Of a stretch of DNA of 64,000 bases, positions 56,664-64,000 are shown piece by piece. The notes beneath the pieces are model-generated. The model worked only from the letters and a program-made list of their open reading frames with translations. It searched no databases and was not told the origin of the DNA. Source of the stretch: a virus; IMG/VR virus record IMGVR_UViG_3300047331_000009, positions 1 to 64,000 of that record, one strand, 5' to 3'. Within the stretch, counting starts at the first letter, position 1; each line of letters opens with the position of its first letter. Position numbers and translations under genes: made by a program.

Positions 56664-57157
56664 AAGCCTATCTGGTTGACGCCGGCGCACGGCGCATCAG
56701 CGCGATCGAGTACGAATACGACACCATGCGCCAGTATTTGCCGGGCGGGCTGTGCATCGGTGCGGTGTTCGACAACGGCGATGTGCTCTACGTTGACGAT
56801 GAAGGCTGTTTGCGCCCGGCGACGGTTGCCTTCCGCATCCGGCAGCGCAAGGACGGCCAGCCGATGATGTCCAACGCCATCCTGACCGGTCCCGACGACC
56901 TCGAGTCGACGCGGCCCCCGGCATTCACCATCGCTCAGTTGCAAGCCGAAATCGAATGGCTCACGGTGCCCGAGGCGCTGGCATGGTTCGAGGCAATGGC
57001 GAACCAGCCTTGTGTGACCAGCCGCGTCGCCGACGATCCGGTGATGATCCATGCGGTTTGGGCGGATCTCTTGCGCAATCTGAAAGGCGGTGACGGATAT
57101 GACCCAAGGGCAGATGAACGGCTGATCAAAGGTGTCATTGGTGGCCGCGATGTCTGA
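56660..57157 (+). CDS. DUF3846-like N-terminal protein
   Basis: 165 residues. KAYLVDAGARRISAIEYEYD, then GDVLYVDDEGCLRPATVAFR and SNAILTGPDDLES are in the style of DUF3846 (YLIDP.....I......I...IGC......G..LYVDDEGLL). The C-terminal helical part (IAQLQAEIEWLTVPEALAWF) is separate. Role unknown. Confidence 0.65.
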   Translation: MKAYLVDAGARRISAIEYEYDTMRQYLPGGLCIGAVFDNGDVLYVDDEGCLRPATVAFRIRQRKDGQPMMSNAILTGPDDLESTRPPAFTIAQLQAEIEWLTVPEALAWFEAMANQPCVTSRVADDPVMIHAVWADLLRNLKGGDGYDPRADERLIKGVIGGRDV

Positions 57158-57377
57158 CGACAACCGAGACGATCACCTCGTCTGGGCCAAGGCCCGCGCC
57201 CTCGAGTACGTCGATGCCGGGAACATTATGCACGCCATGGCGTCACTCACCAGCGATCTGACCAAGCACGACGAAACGCACAAGCTGGTCACACGGGATC
57301 TGCTTGTCGAAACCACCCGGATCGCGATGCGCGGCGATGTCGAGGCCGCGCGGGCGTTCATCAACGGTTTGGCCTGA
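57150..57377 (+). CDS. Small helical protein
   Basis: 75 residues from MSDDNRDDHLVWAKARALEY. Helical (AGNIMHAMASLTSDLTKHDE, HKLVTRDLLVETTRIAMRG). The pattern is common in small phage proteins. Function unknown. Confidence 0.6.
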   Translation: MSDDNRDDHLVWAKARALEYVDAGNIMHAMASLTSDLTKHDETHKLVTRDLLVETTRIAMRGDVEAARAFINGLA

Positions 57378-57659
57378 GTGTATTGCATCGCGCCGCCGCG
57401 CCCGCACCGCGCGAACTATATGTTCACAGAGAGACACGGGCGCCTGCTGGTGTTCGATCTATGCATGCCCCGCGCCCCCTCGGTCACCAACGACGTGGAA
57501 CGGGTGATCGCCGATTTCGTAGCCATGGGCTTTGACCTCGCGAAAAAGCGGCTGTTCTATCAGGACAGCATGCGCCAATGGGCCGAGATCGTGACGGACG
57601 GCGACAATCAGTTTGTCGGCTTCGAACCGGTCGAGGGGCCGGACGACTGGCGCGACTGA
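57378..57659 (+). CDS. Small hypothetical protein
   Basis: 93 residues from GTG just after the preceding stop; an internal ATG (MFTERHGRLLVFDLCMPRAP) is an alternative start. Mixed strands and helices with acidic C-terminus. Its last 52 bases overlap the convergent membrane-protein gene. No family recognised. Confidence 0.55.
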   Translation: MYCIAPPRPHRANYMFTERHGRLLVFDLCMPRAPSVTNDVERVIADFVAMGFDLAKKRLFYQDSMRQWAEIVTDGDNQFVGFEPVEGPDDWRD

Positions 57660-57799
57660 AGCAAGGTTTTCAGCCCGTTGAGCAACCGGTCTTCGGCCGC
57701 CTGATGCGCGGCAAGCCGGTCGTTCTGGGCGTTCAGGATCACGAAACCCGCCACCACCAGCAGCAGCCCCAGCCCGAAGATCACCGACGCCCAGTGCAT
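57608..57799 (-). CDS. Small membrane protein of the lysis block
   Basis: 63 residues. One N-terminal TM helix (HWASVIFGLGLLLVVAGFVI) followed by a hydrophilic helix (NDRLAAHQAAEDRLLNGLKT). Location 1.1 kb downstream of the endolysin suits a holin-like or i-spanin-like role, which remains unproved. Confidence 0.6.
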   Translation of the reverse strand: MHWASVIFGLGLLLVVAGFVILNAQNDRLAAHQAAEDRLLNGLKTLLQSRQSSGPSTGSKPTN

Positions 57800-57802
57800 C
57801 GG

Positions 57803-58801
57803 TCAGTCCATCCGAATGTCGTCTTCGTTGCGGATGATCAGCATGCGCCGCAGCCCATCGCGCAGCAGCCGGTTGTCGCCGTTCAGCGACGGGATGCCCT
57901 GCCAGTCCCAGGTCAGATCCTTGTCGGGATCGAACTTGCTTTCTTCCAGCACTTCCTTGCGCGTGAGGTAGTAGCGCAGGGATTTCTGGCCATGAAACCC
58001 ATGCAGCAAGGTTCCCGGCACCACGCCGATATCCTGGCGGATATGCTCATGGCAGCGCGCGGCGAACTCGCGCAGCCGCCGCGTTGCCCCAGGTGACGTG
58101 TAGGCTTCGGATTTCGCCAGCTTGCCGGCAAACGCCAGCGCCGCATGGAAATCGGCCGATCCGGTCACCATCCAGTCCGGCAGCCCGCCGATGCCGTCCC
58201 AGGCTTCGCGGCGGATTACCCAGGCATAGCCGTAATGCTGGCGGGCATCTTTCTTGTTGGGGTTCTTCAGCATCGCGCGCGACGGTTGCTGGCCGTAATC
58301 CTCGGCCGACACCGACACATCGCCCGCCATCCAGGCCGCCGAAAAGCTGCGGTCGGCATCGTTGCCCCACTCGTTGCGCATCACCTCGCCGTTCGGCCCG
58401 AGATCTACCGAATGCGACCATGGCTGACCGACGCGGTGGTGTTGCAGCATGTGCACCGCTTCCTTGGCCCAGTCCGGCCGGACGAATTTGCAGTCGCCAT
58501 CGATCCAGGCGAGGTATTTCCAGTCATGCGGCAGGGTGCGGACGCCGCATTTGATCAGCGCCTCCTTGATCCACAGTTCCTGGTTGGCGCCGCCGCGCAC
58601 CTGCACGAGATTGACATCGCGCATGTCGGGCGAAGCACGGTCGAACTGAAACGGCCGCTCGCCGAAGGCGTGCTCCACCAGCGTGAGGCGAACCCCGCTG
58701 TTGAGCATGAAATGGACGGTTTCGATAATCAGCCGGATGCGTGAGGCGAAGCGGCGGGGGTTGGAGTAGACCAGCACGACATGCAGCAGGTCCGCACGCA
58801 T
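57803..58801 (-). CDS. Glycosyltransferase (GT-A-like)
   Basis: 332 residues with AGGA before the ATG. Starts ADLLHVVLVYSNPRRFASRI, then RLIIETVHFML; LPHDWKYLAWIDGDCKFVRP contains the DxD-type metal-binding motif (D.D). Later WVIRREAWDGIGGLPDWMVT with GSADFHAALAF fits acceptor/galactosyl-type GT-A folds. Sits with endolysin and collar fibre, so it may glycosylate a virion or host surface. Confidence 0.75.
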   Translation of the reverse strand: MRADLLHVVLVYSNPRRFASRIRLIIETVHFMLNSGVRLTLVEHAFGERPFQFDRASPDMRDVNLVQVRGGANQELWIKEALIKCGVRTLPHDWKYLAWIDGDCKFVRPDWAKEAVHMLQHHRVGQPWSHSVDLGPNGEVMRNEWGNDADRSFSAAWMAGDVSVSAEDYGQQPSRAMLKNPNKKDARQHYGYAWVIRREAWDGIGGLPDWMVTGSADFHAALAFAGKLAKSEAYTSPGATRRLREFAARCHEHIRQDIGVVPGTLLHGFHGQKSLRYYLTRKEVLEESKFDPDKDLTWDWQGIPSLNGDNRLLRDGLRRMLIIRNEDDIRMD

Positions 58802-58826
58802 AGAAGGGTCCTAATGTGGGGGGAAG

Positions 58827-58949
58827 TCACGCAGGCGGCGGGGCGATCGAAGCGCCCGCAGAATACTTCGGTTGGGTGGCGTTCGTCGCGTGCAAAGCGT
58901 CGGCCGGCAGCATATTTGCCAGCCGATAGCAGGCGCCGTCCGCGATCAT
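58827..58949 (-). CDS. Possible 40-residue protein after endolysin
   Basis: MIADGACYRLANMLPADALH then ATNATQPKYSAGAS. Its ATG overlaps the endolysin stop (ATGA), which supports translation. Ends with a short Pro run. No family recognised. Confidence 0.4.
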   Translation of the reverse strand: MIADGACYRLANMLPADALHATNATQPKYSAGASIAPPPA

Positions 58950-59551
58950 GTCTCTTTGGTTTCGGGTGTGTGACCGTTTTCCGCAACCGGCCAAACCGGA
59001 TGCACCTTTGAGGCCAGGATCGACAGCACCAGATCGCGGCAGGCTTCCGCCCTGGCATCCCAGCCGCGTTCGAAATACCGCGCGGCAAGCCTTGTGGCGT
59101 AGAACTCTTCGCGCCGCGAACACAGCAGCCGCGACAGCGCCGGTTGATCCTGCGCCCGCGCCGCCGCGATGGTCAGCGGTCCGATGGCGCGGTCCTGTGC
59201 GACGCCGATCAACGCTTGCAGGAAGAGTGCGGCGTGCCCTGGCCCGCAGTTCACCGCCGCATCGAACACCTGGATGCCGATAGGCCCTAGCGCATCGCAG
59301 TTGCAGGCGTTCCAGAACATCGTGCGGTAGAGCGGCAGCAGGTCGGGCCTCAACACCCGCTTGAAACCGGCCATCGAAACCGGATCGCCATGCAGTTCCC
59401 GCCAACTCGCCCAGGTGTCGTATGTCACCCCCCAGCTTGTCGCCCCGCCGGGATCGGATGTGGTGATGTGATACGGCTGTCCGTCATTCTCCGGCAGCCA
59501 GATGAAATCCATTGCCTCGCTGAAAAGGTCCGCTGTTTGGGCTGCGGTCAT
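58946..59551 (-). CDS. Endolysin, GH108/N-acetylmuramidase-like
   Basis: 201 residues. FSEAMDFIWLPENDGQPYHI, then TTSDPGGATSWGVTYDTWAS, WRELHGDP, FKRVLRPDLLPLYRTMFWNA and GIQVFDAAVNCGPGHAALFL follow the GH108 lysozyme layout, whose second domain (QALIGVAQDRAIGPLTIAAA) resembles the peptidoglycan-binding part. The usual catalytic EGG is E-N-D-G here. No signal peptide. It cuts peptidoglycan at lysis. Confidence 0.8.
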   Translation of the reverse strand: MTAAQTADLFSEAMDFIWLPENDGQPYHITTSDPGGATSWGVTYDTWASWRELHGDPVSMAGFKRVLRPDLLPLYRTMFWNACNCDALGPIGIQVFDAAVNCGPGHAALFLQALIGVAQDRAIGPLTIAAARAQDQPALSRLLCSRREEFYATRLAARYFERGWDARAEACRDLVLSILASKVHPVWPVAENGHTPETKET

Positions 59552-60492
59552 TATGAGGACGTTCCTGTGAAGATGATCCAGTTATCCACTTCGGTCGGCG
59601 GCATGTTCTGCGAACTGCCGGTCAACGTCGAGGTGACGGTGGTAACCGCTGTTGCGGTAATCCCGGTCGTCGCCGTGCCTGTCGTGGTGGCCAACTGGAT
59701 GGTGCCGGCGCCGAAGTTGTTGACGGCTGATCCCGAACCGCTGACTTGGTTCCAGACATTCGGCAAGCTGTGCTGATGGCCGGCATCGCCGATGCTGACG
59801 GTGGTTGACGCGGTCAGCGTATCGGTCTGCGCAAGCTGGTTACCGCCCGCCTGGCCCACCGTGGTGGCCAGGATGCCCGATACCGCCTGGGTCACCCGGT
59901 TGGCGGCGGATCCGCCCATGTTGTCGGCGCCGATGCTCATGCGGCCGCGCTTGTCGGGCACGTTGAAGGTGGTCGATCCGTCGCCGGTACCGTAGGCGGT
60001 GCCCAGCACGGCGAACAGCAGCGCATAGGTGGTGCGCGACACCGCCTGCCCGTAGCAAAGCAGCCAGCCGGTCGGTGCGGTGGCACCGCCATAGGCGATC
60101 ATCGTGCCGATCGGGTTGCCGCCCAGGGTGGCTTGATACTCGGTCAGCGCCGCCAGGATGGCCGATTGCGGCGAAACCAGATTGTCGATGGTCCAGAACG
60201 GATTGGTCGGCGGGTCGGTATCGTTGGCCGGCGCCAGCACCAGCTTGTAAGCCAGCGTCGGGTCGAGCCACAGCCCGCATGACGTGCCGGTGGCCGACGG
60301 TGCCACCTCGCCCCGGACATTCAGCACGATCGGGTCCGGCAGCGCGGTCGCACCGGATGCGTCGGTAAAGGCCGCCTGCTTGGTGGTGGTGCCGGCGGCG
60401 TAGACGAAGAGTTGGCCGCCCACCAGCAGCACGCCGTTGTTGTCGGTGTATTGCTGGACCGGCTGCGGGGCGAGGATCATCGTGTTGGTCAC
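59551..60492 (-). CDS. Tail collar-domain fibre protein
   Basis: 313 residues from GTG with GGAGG 9 bases upstream; a longer form adds 26 residues that look like non-coding sequence. The N-terminus (MILAPQPVQQYTDNNGVLLV, GGQLFVYAAGTTTKQAAFTD) is the phage fibre attachment type. Residues about 140-190 (GWLLCYGQAVSRTTYALLFA, VLGTAYGTGDGSTTFNVPDK, RGR) are the collar (PF07484) domain. The C-terminus is Thr/Ser-rich beta repeat. TAATG overlap with the endolysin. Confidence 0.85.
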   Translation of the reverse strand: MTNTMILAPQPVQQYTDNNGVLLVGGQLFVYAAGTTTKQAAFTDASGATALPDPIVLNVRGEVAPSATGTSCGLWLDPTLAYKLVLAPANDTDPPTNPFWTIDNLVSPQSAILAALTEYQATLGGNPIGTMIAYGGATAPTGWLLCYGQAVSRTTYALLFAVLGTAYGTGDGSTTFNVPDKRGRMSIGADNMGGSAANRVTQAVSGILATTVGQAGGNQLAQTDTLTASTTVSIGDAGHQHSLPNVWNQVSGSGSAVNNFGAGTIQLATTTGTATTGITATAVTTVTSTLTGSSQNMPPTEVDNWIIFTGTSS

Positions 60493-60542
60493 GGCGCGGC
60501 ACCTCCAAGGAGCGACAGACACTCCGATGAGCATGGACGATG

Positions 60543-60567
60543 CCCGGCAAGCCCCGCGCCGGTGCGG
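60543..60567 (-). repeat. 25-base intergenic hairpin repeat (copy 2)
   Basis: Identical over 25 bases to the copy at 19583-19607, in the same orientation, 50 bases upstream of the collar fibre start. The two lie 41 kb apart in intergenic sequence. Confidence 0.65.
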
Positions 60568-60609
60568 CAAGACGTTCTAGCCGATTATCCGCCGCGTCGC
60601 CATGCAGGC

Positions 60610-62367
60610 TTACTTGCCGTCGATTTGCGCCCACAGGATCACCACCGGGAACTGGTCGGCGGCGGTCAGTTCGAATATCCGGTCGGACTGGCTGTAGCGC
60701 CGGGTCGAACCAAGGCGGTTGAACTTCACCACCTGCGCGGTCTTGCCGTTGGGGCCGACGGGCTGGATGCGCTGGTCACTCCATGTTGAACCGCCGTCGT
60801 CGGACCAACGCAGCATCACATGCGGCTGGGTGCCTTCTGGCACGTCGATGCCGGTCTGCATGGCGATTTGCAGGGCGGCGAATCGGTCAGCCTCGGACGT
60901 TGCGTTGGCCAACGCCCGCCAGCGCCGCAGCCAGCGCCGCGCCGTGCCGTTGTCGGTCAAGGTCTTGACGTTGAAGGCGTACAGGTTGCCCGAGGCGTAA
61001 TCGCCCAGCACGCCCTCGCCACCCGAACCGGGATTGGCAGTCACCACGGTCTGTGCGGAGGCGTTGGGCGCTGATCCGCCCGCCGTCAGTGTCCCGCCGG
61101 TGATGCCGAACGGACCGCCGCGCCCGGCATTGGTCCCGAAAGAGGATGGCGTGCCGTTCGAGGTCAGAAACACCGGCGGCTGTGTGCCGAACGGGCTTGA
61201 ACCATCGCTGCCGAGTTGCTGCGCGCCGCCGTCATAGGCGATGAACTTGCGCCGGTTGGCCATAACCGTCAGGTCGACGAACGCTGCGGTGTTGGAAAAC
61301 CAGAGATCCGCCACGACCGCTTCGCCGGTGCTGCCGCCCGAGACGGAAATCAGCGGTTGCGTCGGCGATCCGGTGTCGGAACGGCTGAAATAGACTGTGC
61401 CATTGGCCGCGATGAACACGCCGACATCGAAGAAGGTAAAGGCTGTCCAGGTTGCCGGGTTGCCGATGATGGTGCTGGCGCCGGATGATCCGCCGGTGAA
61501 GGTGTAGAACCAGTATTTCGTGCCGTCCGGGGACAGCAGGATCAGCCCGCCGGTGACCAGAAACCCCCAGCCCAGCGGCCCGACATAGGGCAGGGTGACG
61601 AAGGCGGCGGCGAACAGCGCGTTGTGGCCCGAATTGCTGAGGGTGATCTTGTTGTAGCTGGCCGCTGCGGCGTTGGTGCTGCTGACCGTGACGATCGAGG
61701 GCACGCCGTCGCCGGCGAGCCCGTCCTGCATGAAGTAATTGAAGCCGCCGCCGGTGTCGGGATAGCAGGCCGGGGTCCGCTGGGTCTGGCTGGTGTCGGC
61801 GCCAGGCCAGACGGTTGCAATCGAGGTGGTGCCATCGGCATGCCCCAGCACCGCGTTGCCCGCCCCGGTGGCGCCGAATTCCAGCGCCTGAAGCATGTAG
61901 GACACGCCCTGCCATTTGATCGGATAGCTGCACTGGCCCACACCGCTCCATGACGGGATCGATGTCGCGGTCATGCTCTGTGCGGCATAGGTGCCTGCGG
62001 TGTAGCTGCCGATGAAGCTGTAGCCGGTATTGCCCGCCAGGAAATTGGTGGCCGAGGTCAGCGTGGTGACGCCGTTCCACTGCGCCCAGTTGCCGCCCGA
62101 CCACGCGGCATTGATGTTCGAGGTGGTCACCGCCGCGCCGATATCGATCGTGGTATAGCCGGTCGGGGTCAGCAGCCACGTTTGCAGCCCGTCCACGGCG
62201 GTGCCGGTATTGCTGAAATACACACCCGAGGTGGCAATCGGCTCATCGGCGATCCAGGCAAGGCCAGGAATCACGCCCGACTGCACCGGCAGGGTGTAGG
62301 GTAGCAGGTTCAGCGTCAGGTTGACCGTGCCCTGGTATTGCGCCGTGACGGCGCCATAGGTCGGCAT
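60610..62367 (-). CDS. Tail protein with a second copy of the gp10-type C-terminal module
   Basis: 585 residues from MPTYGAVTAQYQGTVNLTLN. Residues about 1-345 are Gly/Thr/Ser-rich beta, unlike the HAF protein, and contain no recognisable domain (FQFVDL boundary near 350). The last about 235 residues (FVDLTVMANRRKFIAYDGGA, SSFGTNAGRGGPFGITGGTL, LGDYASGNLYAFNVKTLTDN, VMLRWSDDGGSTWSD) closely match the HAF protein, including the WSDDGG motif, with shared DNA identity visible over long stretches. Probable alternative tail tip or receptor-contact protein. Confidence 0.8.
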   Translation of the reverse strand: MPTYGAVTAQYQGTVNLTLNLLPYTLPVQSGVIPGLAWIADEPIATSGVYFSNTGTAVDGLQTWLLTPTGYTTIDIGAAVTTSNINAAWSGGNWAQWNGVTTLTSATNFLAGNTGYSFIGSYTAGTYAAQSMTATSIPSWSGVGQCSYPIKWQGVSYMLQALEFGATGAGNAVLGHADGTTSIATVWPGADTSQTQRTPACYPDTGGGFNYFMQDGLAGDGVPSIVTVSSTNAAAASYNKITLSNSGHNALFAAAFVTLPYVGPLGWGFLVTGGLILLSPDGTKYWFYTFTGGSSGASTIIGNPATWTAFTFFDVGVFIAANGTVYFSRSDTGSPTQPLISVSGGSTGEAVVADLWFSNTAAFVDLTVMANRRKFIAYDGGAQQLGSDGSSPFGTQPPVFLTSNGTPSSFGTNAGRGGPFGITGGTLTAGGSAPNASAQTVVTANPGSGGEGVLGDYASGNLYAFNVKTLTDNGTARRWLRRWRALANATSEADRFAALQIAMQTGIDVPEGTQPHVMLRWSDDGGSTWSDQRIQPVGPNGKTAQVVKFNRLGSTRRYSQSDRIFELTAADQFPVVILWAQIDGK

Positions 62368-62370
62368 CGC

Positions 62371-63696
62371 CTAAGCCTGCATGTCCAGCGCGTAGCCGTA
62401 TTTGTGCAGCTCGCGGATCTTCTCGATCACCTTGTCGCCGATGTCGGTGCGGTACATCCGGTTGGGGAAATGGATCTGATCCACGGTGCCATAGACCTTC
62501 TGTTGCGCCCGGCCGATGGTCTTGCCCAGCGCGGTCGCCACCAGCACGTATTCGCCGGCGGTCTGATAGGTCGGGCGGTCGACCACCTTGCCGTCCTCCA
62601 TCACCGGGCCTTTGCCCATCATCACCTCGACCAGATGGATATTGGCCAGCGCCTCGCCCGCACCTCGGATCGGCACGCCCTCGACCTCGGCGGCGGCGGC
62701 CTTGTCGTAAGGGTAGCAGGGTTGTGCCATGACCACGCCGATGGCGACGTCGTTGGACACGCGCAAGCTATCCTTGCCGATGAGCAAATCGGCCATCCAC
62801 TGTGCCGGGTCGCCCCGGTGCGAGGCCGCCTGTATCCACCATGCCGGATAGCCGCACCTGGCAGTGACTTCGAGGAAATGCGCCTCGCCTTTCTGGTCGA
62901 TGATCGCGCCGATGGCGAAATCCCCCCGGTGGCCCAGGGTGCGCAGGATCGGTTCCAGCGGCAGCAGCATCTGTTCGGCCAGCTTGTCCTTGTCGGTGTA
63001 CTGGCAGACCGAACCCTGCTCGCCCGTGGCCGGGCCGAGTTCTTCGTTCATCAGGTTCTTGTGCTCAAAGCAGATTTGCCAGCGGCCGGGCAGAAACCCT
63101 TCCGGCCCCATCCAGCCCGAGACGCCGATTTCGCCGATGCGTTCGATTTTTTCCTGTAACATCGCCTTGCCCTTCAGCACCTTGCCGAGTGCGATCTGGC
63201 GGCGCAGCCAGCCCACCATGTCGGCGGGGTCTTTGCCCACATAGGTCAGCGATTTGTCTTCCTCGTCGCCCATCGGCTTGAACACCCAGGCGCGGTCGGA
63301 CTTGCGGGCAAAGGCTTCGGCGTCGGCGAGGCTGTCGAAGGTCTGGAACGCCGGCACCTCGACGCCGATCGAGGCCATCGCCTCCATCCCGGCGGAGCGG
63401 ACGATTTCGAGGCGGGCGGAGGCGACGGTCGGGGCGAAGATCCGATAGCCGAAATCGGCGCGGTAGCGGTCCATCTCCCACAGATAGCGGTTGTTGGCCG
63501 TCACGAAGATCAGCCCGTCCTTGGCCCATGCCATATGCTGCTTGTAATCGTCCACCAGGGCGATACCCGGAAAGCCCTCGGCGTATTTCGTGGGTTTTTT
63601 CGAGTAGCGGAACATGCGGACGTCATGGCCAGCGGCCACGCATCGCATGGCGAAGTCCAGGCCGACGTGATCGGTGTCGATTACGAGTACCCGGAT
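62371..63696 (-). CDS. PurD-like ATP-grasp protein
   Basis: 441 residues if read from an ATC start. From the first ATG (63648) it is 425, but the 16 upstream residues IRVLVIDTDHVGLDFA complete the Rossmann-like first strand and helix expected for this fold; AGGAGG lies 5 bases before the ATC and a TGA stop is 6 codons upstream of it. Other signs of a phosphoribosylamine-glycine ligase-like ATP-grasp: RAWVFKPMGDEEDKSLTYVG, FLEVTARCGYPAWWIQAA, and the end YRTDIGDKVIEKIRELHKYG. Family members ligate a carboxylate to an amine; the substrate here is unknown, and no other purine gene is nearby. Confidence 0.8.
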   Translation of the reverse strand: MRVLVIDTDHVGLDFAMRCVAAGHDVRMFRYSKKPTKYAEGFPGIALVDDYKQHMAWAKDGLIFVTANNRYLWEMDRYRADFGYRIFAPTVASARLEIVRSAGMEAMASIGVEVPAFQTFDSLADAEAFARKSDRAWVFKPMGDEEDKSLTYVGKDPADMVGWLRRQIALGKVLKGKAMLQEKIERIGEIGVSGWMGPEGFLPGRWQICFEHKNLMNEELGPATGEQGSVCQYTDKDKLAEQMLLPLEPILRTLGHRGDFAIGAIIDQKGEAHFLEVTARCGYPAWWIQAASHRGDPAQWMADLLIGKDSLRVSNDVAIGVVMAQPCYPYDKAAAAEVEGVPIRGAGEALANIHLVEVMMGKGPVMEDGKVVDRPTYQTAGEYVLVATALGKTIGRAQQKVYGTVDQIHFPNRMYRTDIGDKVIEKIRELHKYGYALDMQA

Positions 63697-63763
63697 AGCA
63701 ACCTCCTGCGACCATCACCAAATTGGCATTGCCCGTCGCCGGGGTGCCGCGTAAGGTCAGTTT

Positions 63764-63985
63764 ATGACGGCGCGCGATCAAGAAGAACAGGATTGGAAAA
63801 TCACGCTCATGCAGACCGACATCGCCAACAAACAGGCCGACACGGGGCTGAAATCTGAACAGTTGCGGTGGGAGCCATGGAAAGCCCTGTCGGCCGCGTT
63901 CGGCGCCGGGGTCGCGGTTGCCTCCGCGCTGATCGCCGCGATTACGTGGGTTGTTCATGGTGTGATGACCGGGCGGTTCTGGTGA
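63764..63985 (+). CDS. Small membrane protein on the plus strand
   Basis: 73 residues, AAGG upstream. An acidic N-terminus (TARDQEEQDWKITLMQTDIA, NKQADTGLKSEQLRWEPW) leads to one TM helix (KALSAAFGAGVAVASALIAA, ITWVVHGV). The arrangement ..W..LM..D....Q...L.WEPWK is familiar from small alphaproteobacterial membrane proteins. It is divergent from the PurD-like gene; function unknown. Confidence 0.65.
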   Translation: MTARDQEEQDWKITLMQTDIANKQADTGLKSEQLRWEPWKALSAAFGAGVAVASALIAAITWVVHGVMTGRFW

Positions 63986-64000
63986 TATCGCCAACTTCGA

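Noticed and set aside
6343-63727. 15-base repeat CATCACCAAATTGGC at 6343 and 63713, both at possible start regions
   Set aside because: A 15-mer shared by two places is expected a few times by chance in 64 kb on two strands; contexts around it differ.
1-64000. tRNA or rRNA genes
   Set aside because: No cloverleaf-like or GGTTCGAATCC-type T-loop sequence was noticed in the gaps; a covariance search was not possible.
1-64000. Circular joining of the two window ends
   Set aside because: Continuing the sulfotransferase frame from position 1 into the complement of the right end gives sequence that does not resemble that family; the ends look like arbitrary cuts.

Overview
The window looks like most of a temperate, short-tailed phage (or an integrated prophage) of an alphaproteobacterium. 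The virion genes are of the P22 type: small and large terminase, P22-like portal, scaffold, P22-like coat, a gp4-like head-completion factor and a gp10-like tail-needle-hub/DNA-stabilisation protein. I see no tail tube, tape measure or baseplate genes. A tyrosine integrase, an excisionase-like gene and a divergent CI/Cro-type repressor pair indicate lysogeny. The alphaproteobacterial host is inferred from a GcrA-family regulator, high GC content, GTG/TTG starts and families I know from alphaproteobacterial phages. Nearly all genes are packed with ATGA/GTGA/TGATG overlaps, which I used to fix many starts.

Layout. (1) 1-31.6 kb, minus strand: the late block. Read in transcription order it runs from a PAS-domain protein and a membrane coiled-coil protein through TerS and TerL, then about 34 tiny overlapping genes (28.8-19.2 kb), the portal, two structural proteins, a fibre, a 927-residue protein built of about 54 14-residue repeats, scaffold, coat, small head proteins, gp4-like, gp10-like, a HAF-repeat tail protein, and a sulfotransferase-like gene cut by the left edge. 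(2) 31.7-32.1 kb: a switch region with a membrane protein on the minus strand and palindromes. (3) 32.1-35.8 kb, plus strand: eleven small genes. (4) 35.85-45.3 kb, minus strand: early/replication block with a DUF1376-type replication protein, DUF3102 protein, PAPS-reductase-like protein, ASCH protein, GcrA, a C5-cytosine methyltransferase, a RusA-type resolvase and an RMF-like protein. It is led by a Cro-type HTH gene and a strong terminator. (5) 45.4-55.2 kb, plus strand: CI-type repressor, then a recombination block (coiled-coil protein, YqaJ nuclease, DnaQ-like exonuclease, DUF3268 protein, RecT) and xis-int. (6) 55.2-57.7 kb: a gene-poor stretch with inverted repeats and five phased GAAACTGTG repeats (likely attP/accessory sites), then small plus-strand genes. 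(7) 57.6-63.7 kb, minus strand: lysis and tail-decoration block with a small membrane protein, glycosyltransferase, GH108-like endolysin, tail-collar fibre, a second protein carrying the gp10-type C-terminal module, and a PurD-like ATP-grasp protein. A small membrane gene on the plus strand closes the window.

The most unusual points are: the gp10-type closing domain is absent from the gp10 homologue but present on two different following proteins; the 14-residue repeat protein; the mini-gene island separating terminase from portal; a GcrA gene abutting a DNA methyltransferase that itself contains a 358-codon overlapping ORF; the phased GAAACTGTG array; and a PurD-like gene whose conserved N-terminus extends to a probable ATC start. 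Function calls rest on motif recognition by eye; no database search was possible.
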